From: DAOTUB01 sp034437455
GTDB taxonomy: Bacteria > Chloroflexota > Anaerolineae > B4-G1
Length of the DNA: 7,977 nucleotides
NCBI GenBank assembly: GCA_034437455.1
Contig: DAOTUB010000213.1
Span: forward strand, 1-7,977
Direction of reading: 5' to 3'
Part shown: positions 7,378-7,977 of the stretch, piece after piece
Numbering within the stretch: position 1 is the first letter of the stretch
Layout: the number at the start of each line of letters is the position of its first letter
The notes under the pieces: generated by a model
Databases searched by the model: none
What the model was told of the DNA's origin: nothing
The model's input: the letters and a program-made list of their open reading frames with translations, nothing else
Position numbers and translations under genes: made by a program

Positions 7378-7406
7378 AGTATAACGCAACTTGGCGCAGA
7401 AGTCAA
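7378..7406 (-). promoter_or_regulatory. Sigma-70 promoter P1 for the helicase gene
   Basis: On the minus strand the -35 box is TTGACT (7406-7401), the spacer is exactly 17 bp and the -10 box is TATACT (7383-7378). Each hexamer differs from consensus at one position. It is correctly oriented for the helicase gene and explains why the reading frame upstream of 7241 is not expected to be translated. Confidence 0.75.
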
Positions 7407-7426
7407 AAACAGACTGCGCTAATTGA

Positions 7427-7977
7427 ACTCAAACACAAGTCGCTGGACTGTCTTGGGCGGCCCAGGAGATCCTGCAAGCACTGCCGGCTTGACTCCCCAT
7501 CCACGCCGCCATCGCCGATCACCTGTGCGCCGCCGCTGCCCAGTTGAACGATGCGGGAGCTTTGCGTTTTGGGCGCTGGGAGGCGTTCGTCGCCAAGCCA
7601 ACCCTGACGTGCTTGCTCAACCTGTGGGATGCTGCTGTGGATACGGCAGAGCGGGCGGCGCTGATGCAACGGACCGTCGAGCACATTCGAGACTACCTGG
7701 CCCACCCACCTACCCGCCGGGCTGGGGTGATCACGCGGGGCGACGATGAGCTCGAAAGTCCAGCGTGGATCGGCCCATCCGTCCTCGCCTACGCCTGCCT
7801 ACTTGCTGGTGACTGGGACGCGGCGCATCACCTCGCGGCCCAGGGGAAAGTGTTGGGCTGGAGCAGCAGCGAAAGCCACCAGGGACTGGTCCTGGCGGCC
7901 TTTCTGGTGTTGCTTGCGGATAAAACCCTGGAGGCGTTGCCCTCGAACCTGGCGCAGCTCTGGCAGTGGAACGTGCA
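7427..7977 (+). pseudogene. Probable remnant of an unrecognised plus-strand gene, open at the right edge
   Basis: One plus-strand frame shows protein-like composition from TGA at 7424-7426 to the window end, broken once by TGA at 7490-7492. The 21 codons before this stop (ending LSWAAQEILQALPA) and the 161 after it (starting LPIHAAIADHLCAAAAQLND) read as one helix-rich protein with GC-rich third positions, which suggests a single interrupted gene. No ATG, GTG or TTG precedes the internal stop, and the TTG codons at 7544 and 7562 lack a well-spaced ribosome binding site. The later part (LAYACLLAGDWDAAHHLAAQ and following) resembles TPR-like alpha-helical repeats, but I do not recognise a family. 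The 5' end appears lost at the boundary with the minus-strand locus. An intact gene starting at ATG 7664 is possible but would discard convincing upstream coding sequence. Confidence 0.55.

Noticed and set aside
1..7406. Assignment as a complete DISARM or Gabija system
   Set aside because: No DrmA, DrmB or DrmC-like gene and no UvrD-like GajB is present in the window. A SNF2 helicase, a methylase and an OLD-like ATPase alone do not define either system.
7490..7492. TGA read as an amino acid (recoding) in the right-edge gene
   Set aside because: TGA serves as the ordinary stop of all four complete genes in this window, and no selenocysteine-type hairpin context is evident. A nonsense mutation is simpler.
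7403..7749. Minus-strand 100-codon and plus-strand 108-codon frames at the right end
   Set aside because: Another plus-strand frame here has much better protein-like composition. The minus-strand frame also runs through promoter P1.

Overview
The window looks like a chromosomal accessory (defence-type) locus from a bacterium with GC-rich, strongly codon-biased genes. Two compact inverted repeats sit in-frame inside coding regions (235-301 and 4655-4676). From memory, such short repeats are scattered through the genomes of Chloroflexota and similar large environmental bacteria. That placement is an inference from style only: there is no rRNA or other phylogenetic marker here.

Five genes run right to left on the minus strand, and one damaged partial gene points right at the right edge. 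A near-consensus sigma-70 promoter (7378-7406) and a 129-nt leader with several inverted repeats precede a 1149-residue SNF2-type helicase/translocase with a C-terminal DUF3883 domain (3792-7241). A 97-bp gap follows. It holds a second, essentially perfect sigma-70 promoter (TTGACA, 17 bp, TATGAT) overlaid by four GACATC-like half-sites spaced exactly 12 bp apart. This promoter drives a tight run of four genes: a ribbon-helix-helix plus DUF433 regulator/antitoxin-like protein (3281-3688), an uncharacterised 242-residue protein with an 'IPALGG-TPREA' C-terminal module (2556-3284), an OLD-like AAA ATPase with a TOPRIM-like C-terminus (765-2528), and the first 256 residues of a DUF1156-family adenine DNA methylase that leaves the window at the left edge. 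Genes 1/2 and 3/4 of this run overlap by 4 bp as ATGA; genes 2/3 are 27 bp apart.

Reading the genes together (inference): a DNA methylase, a DNA translocase fused to a nuclease-like domain, and an OLD-like ATPase form a restriction/defence-like set. The small RHH protein is placed to autoregulate the methylase-containing operon, much as controller proteins do in restriction-modification loci, while the helicase has its own promoter. DUF1156 methylases are often found beside SNF2-type helicases and DUF499 ATPases in predicted phage-defence islands, so the missing partners may lie beyond position 1. The ATPase gene is visibly poorer in G+C than its neighbours and looks like a separately acquired passenger. 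To the right, a coding frame (7427-7977) without a start codon and with an internal TGA looks like a gene broken where this locus joins older sequence.
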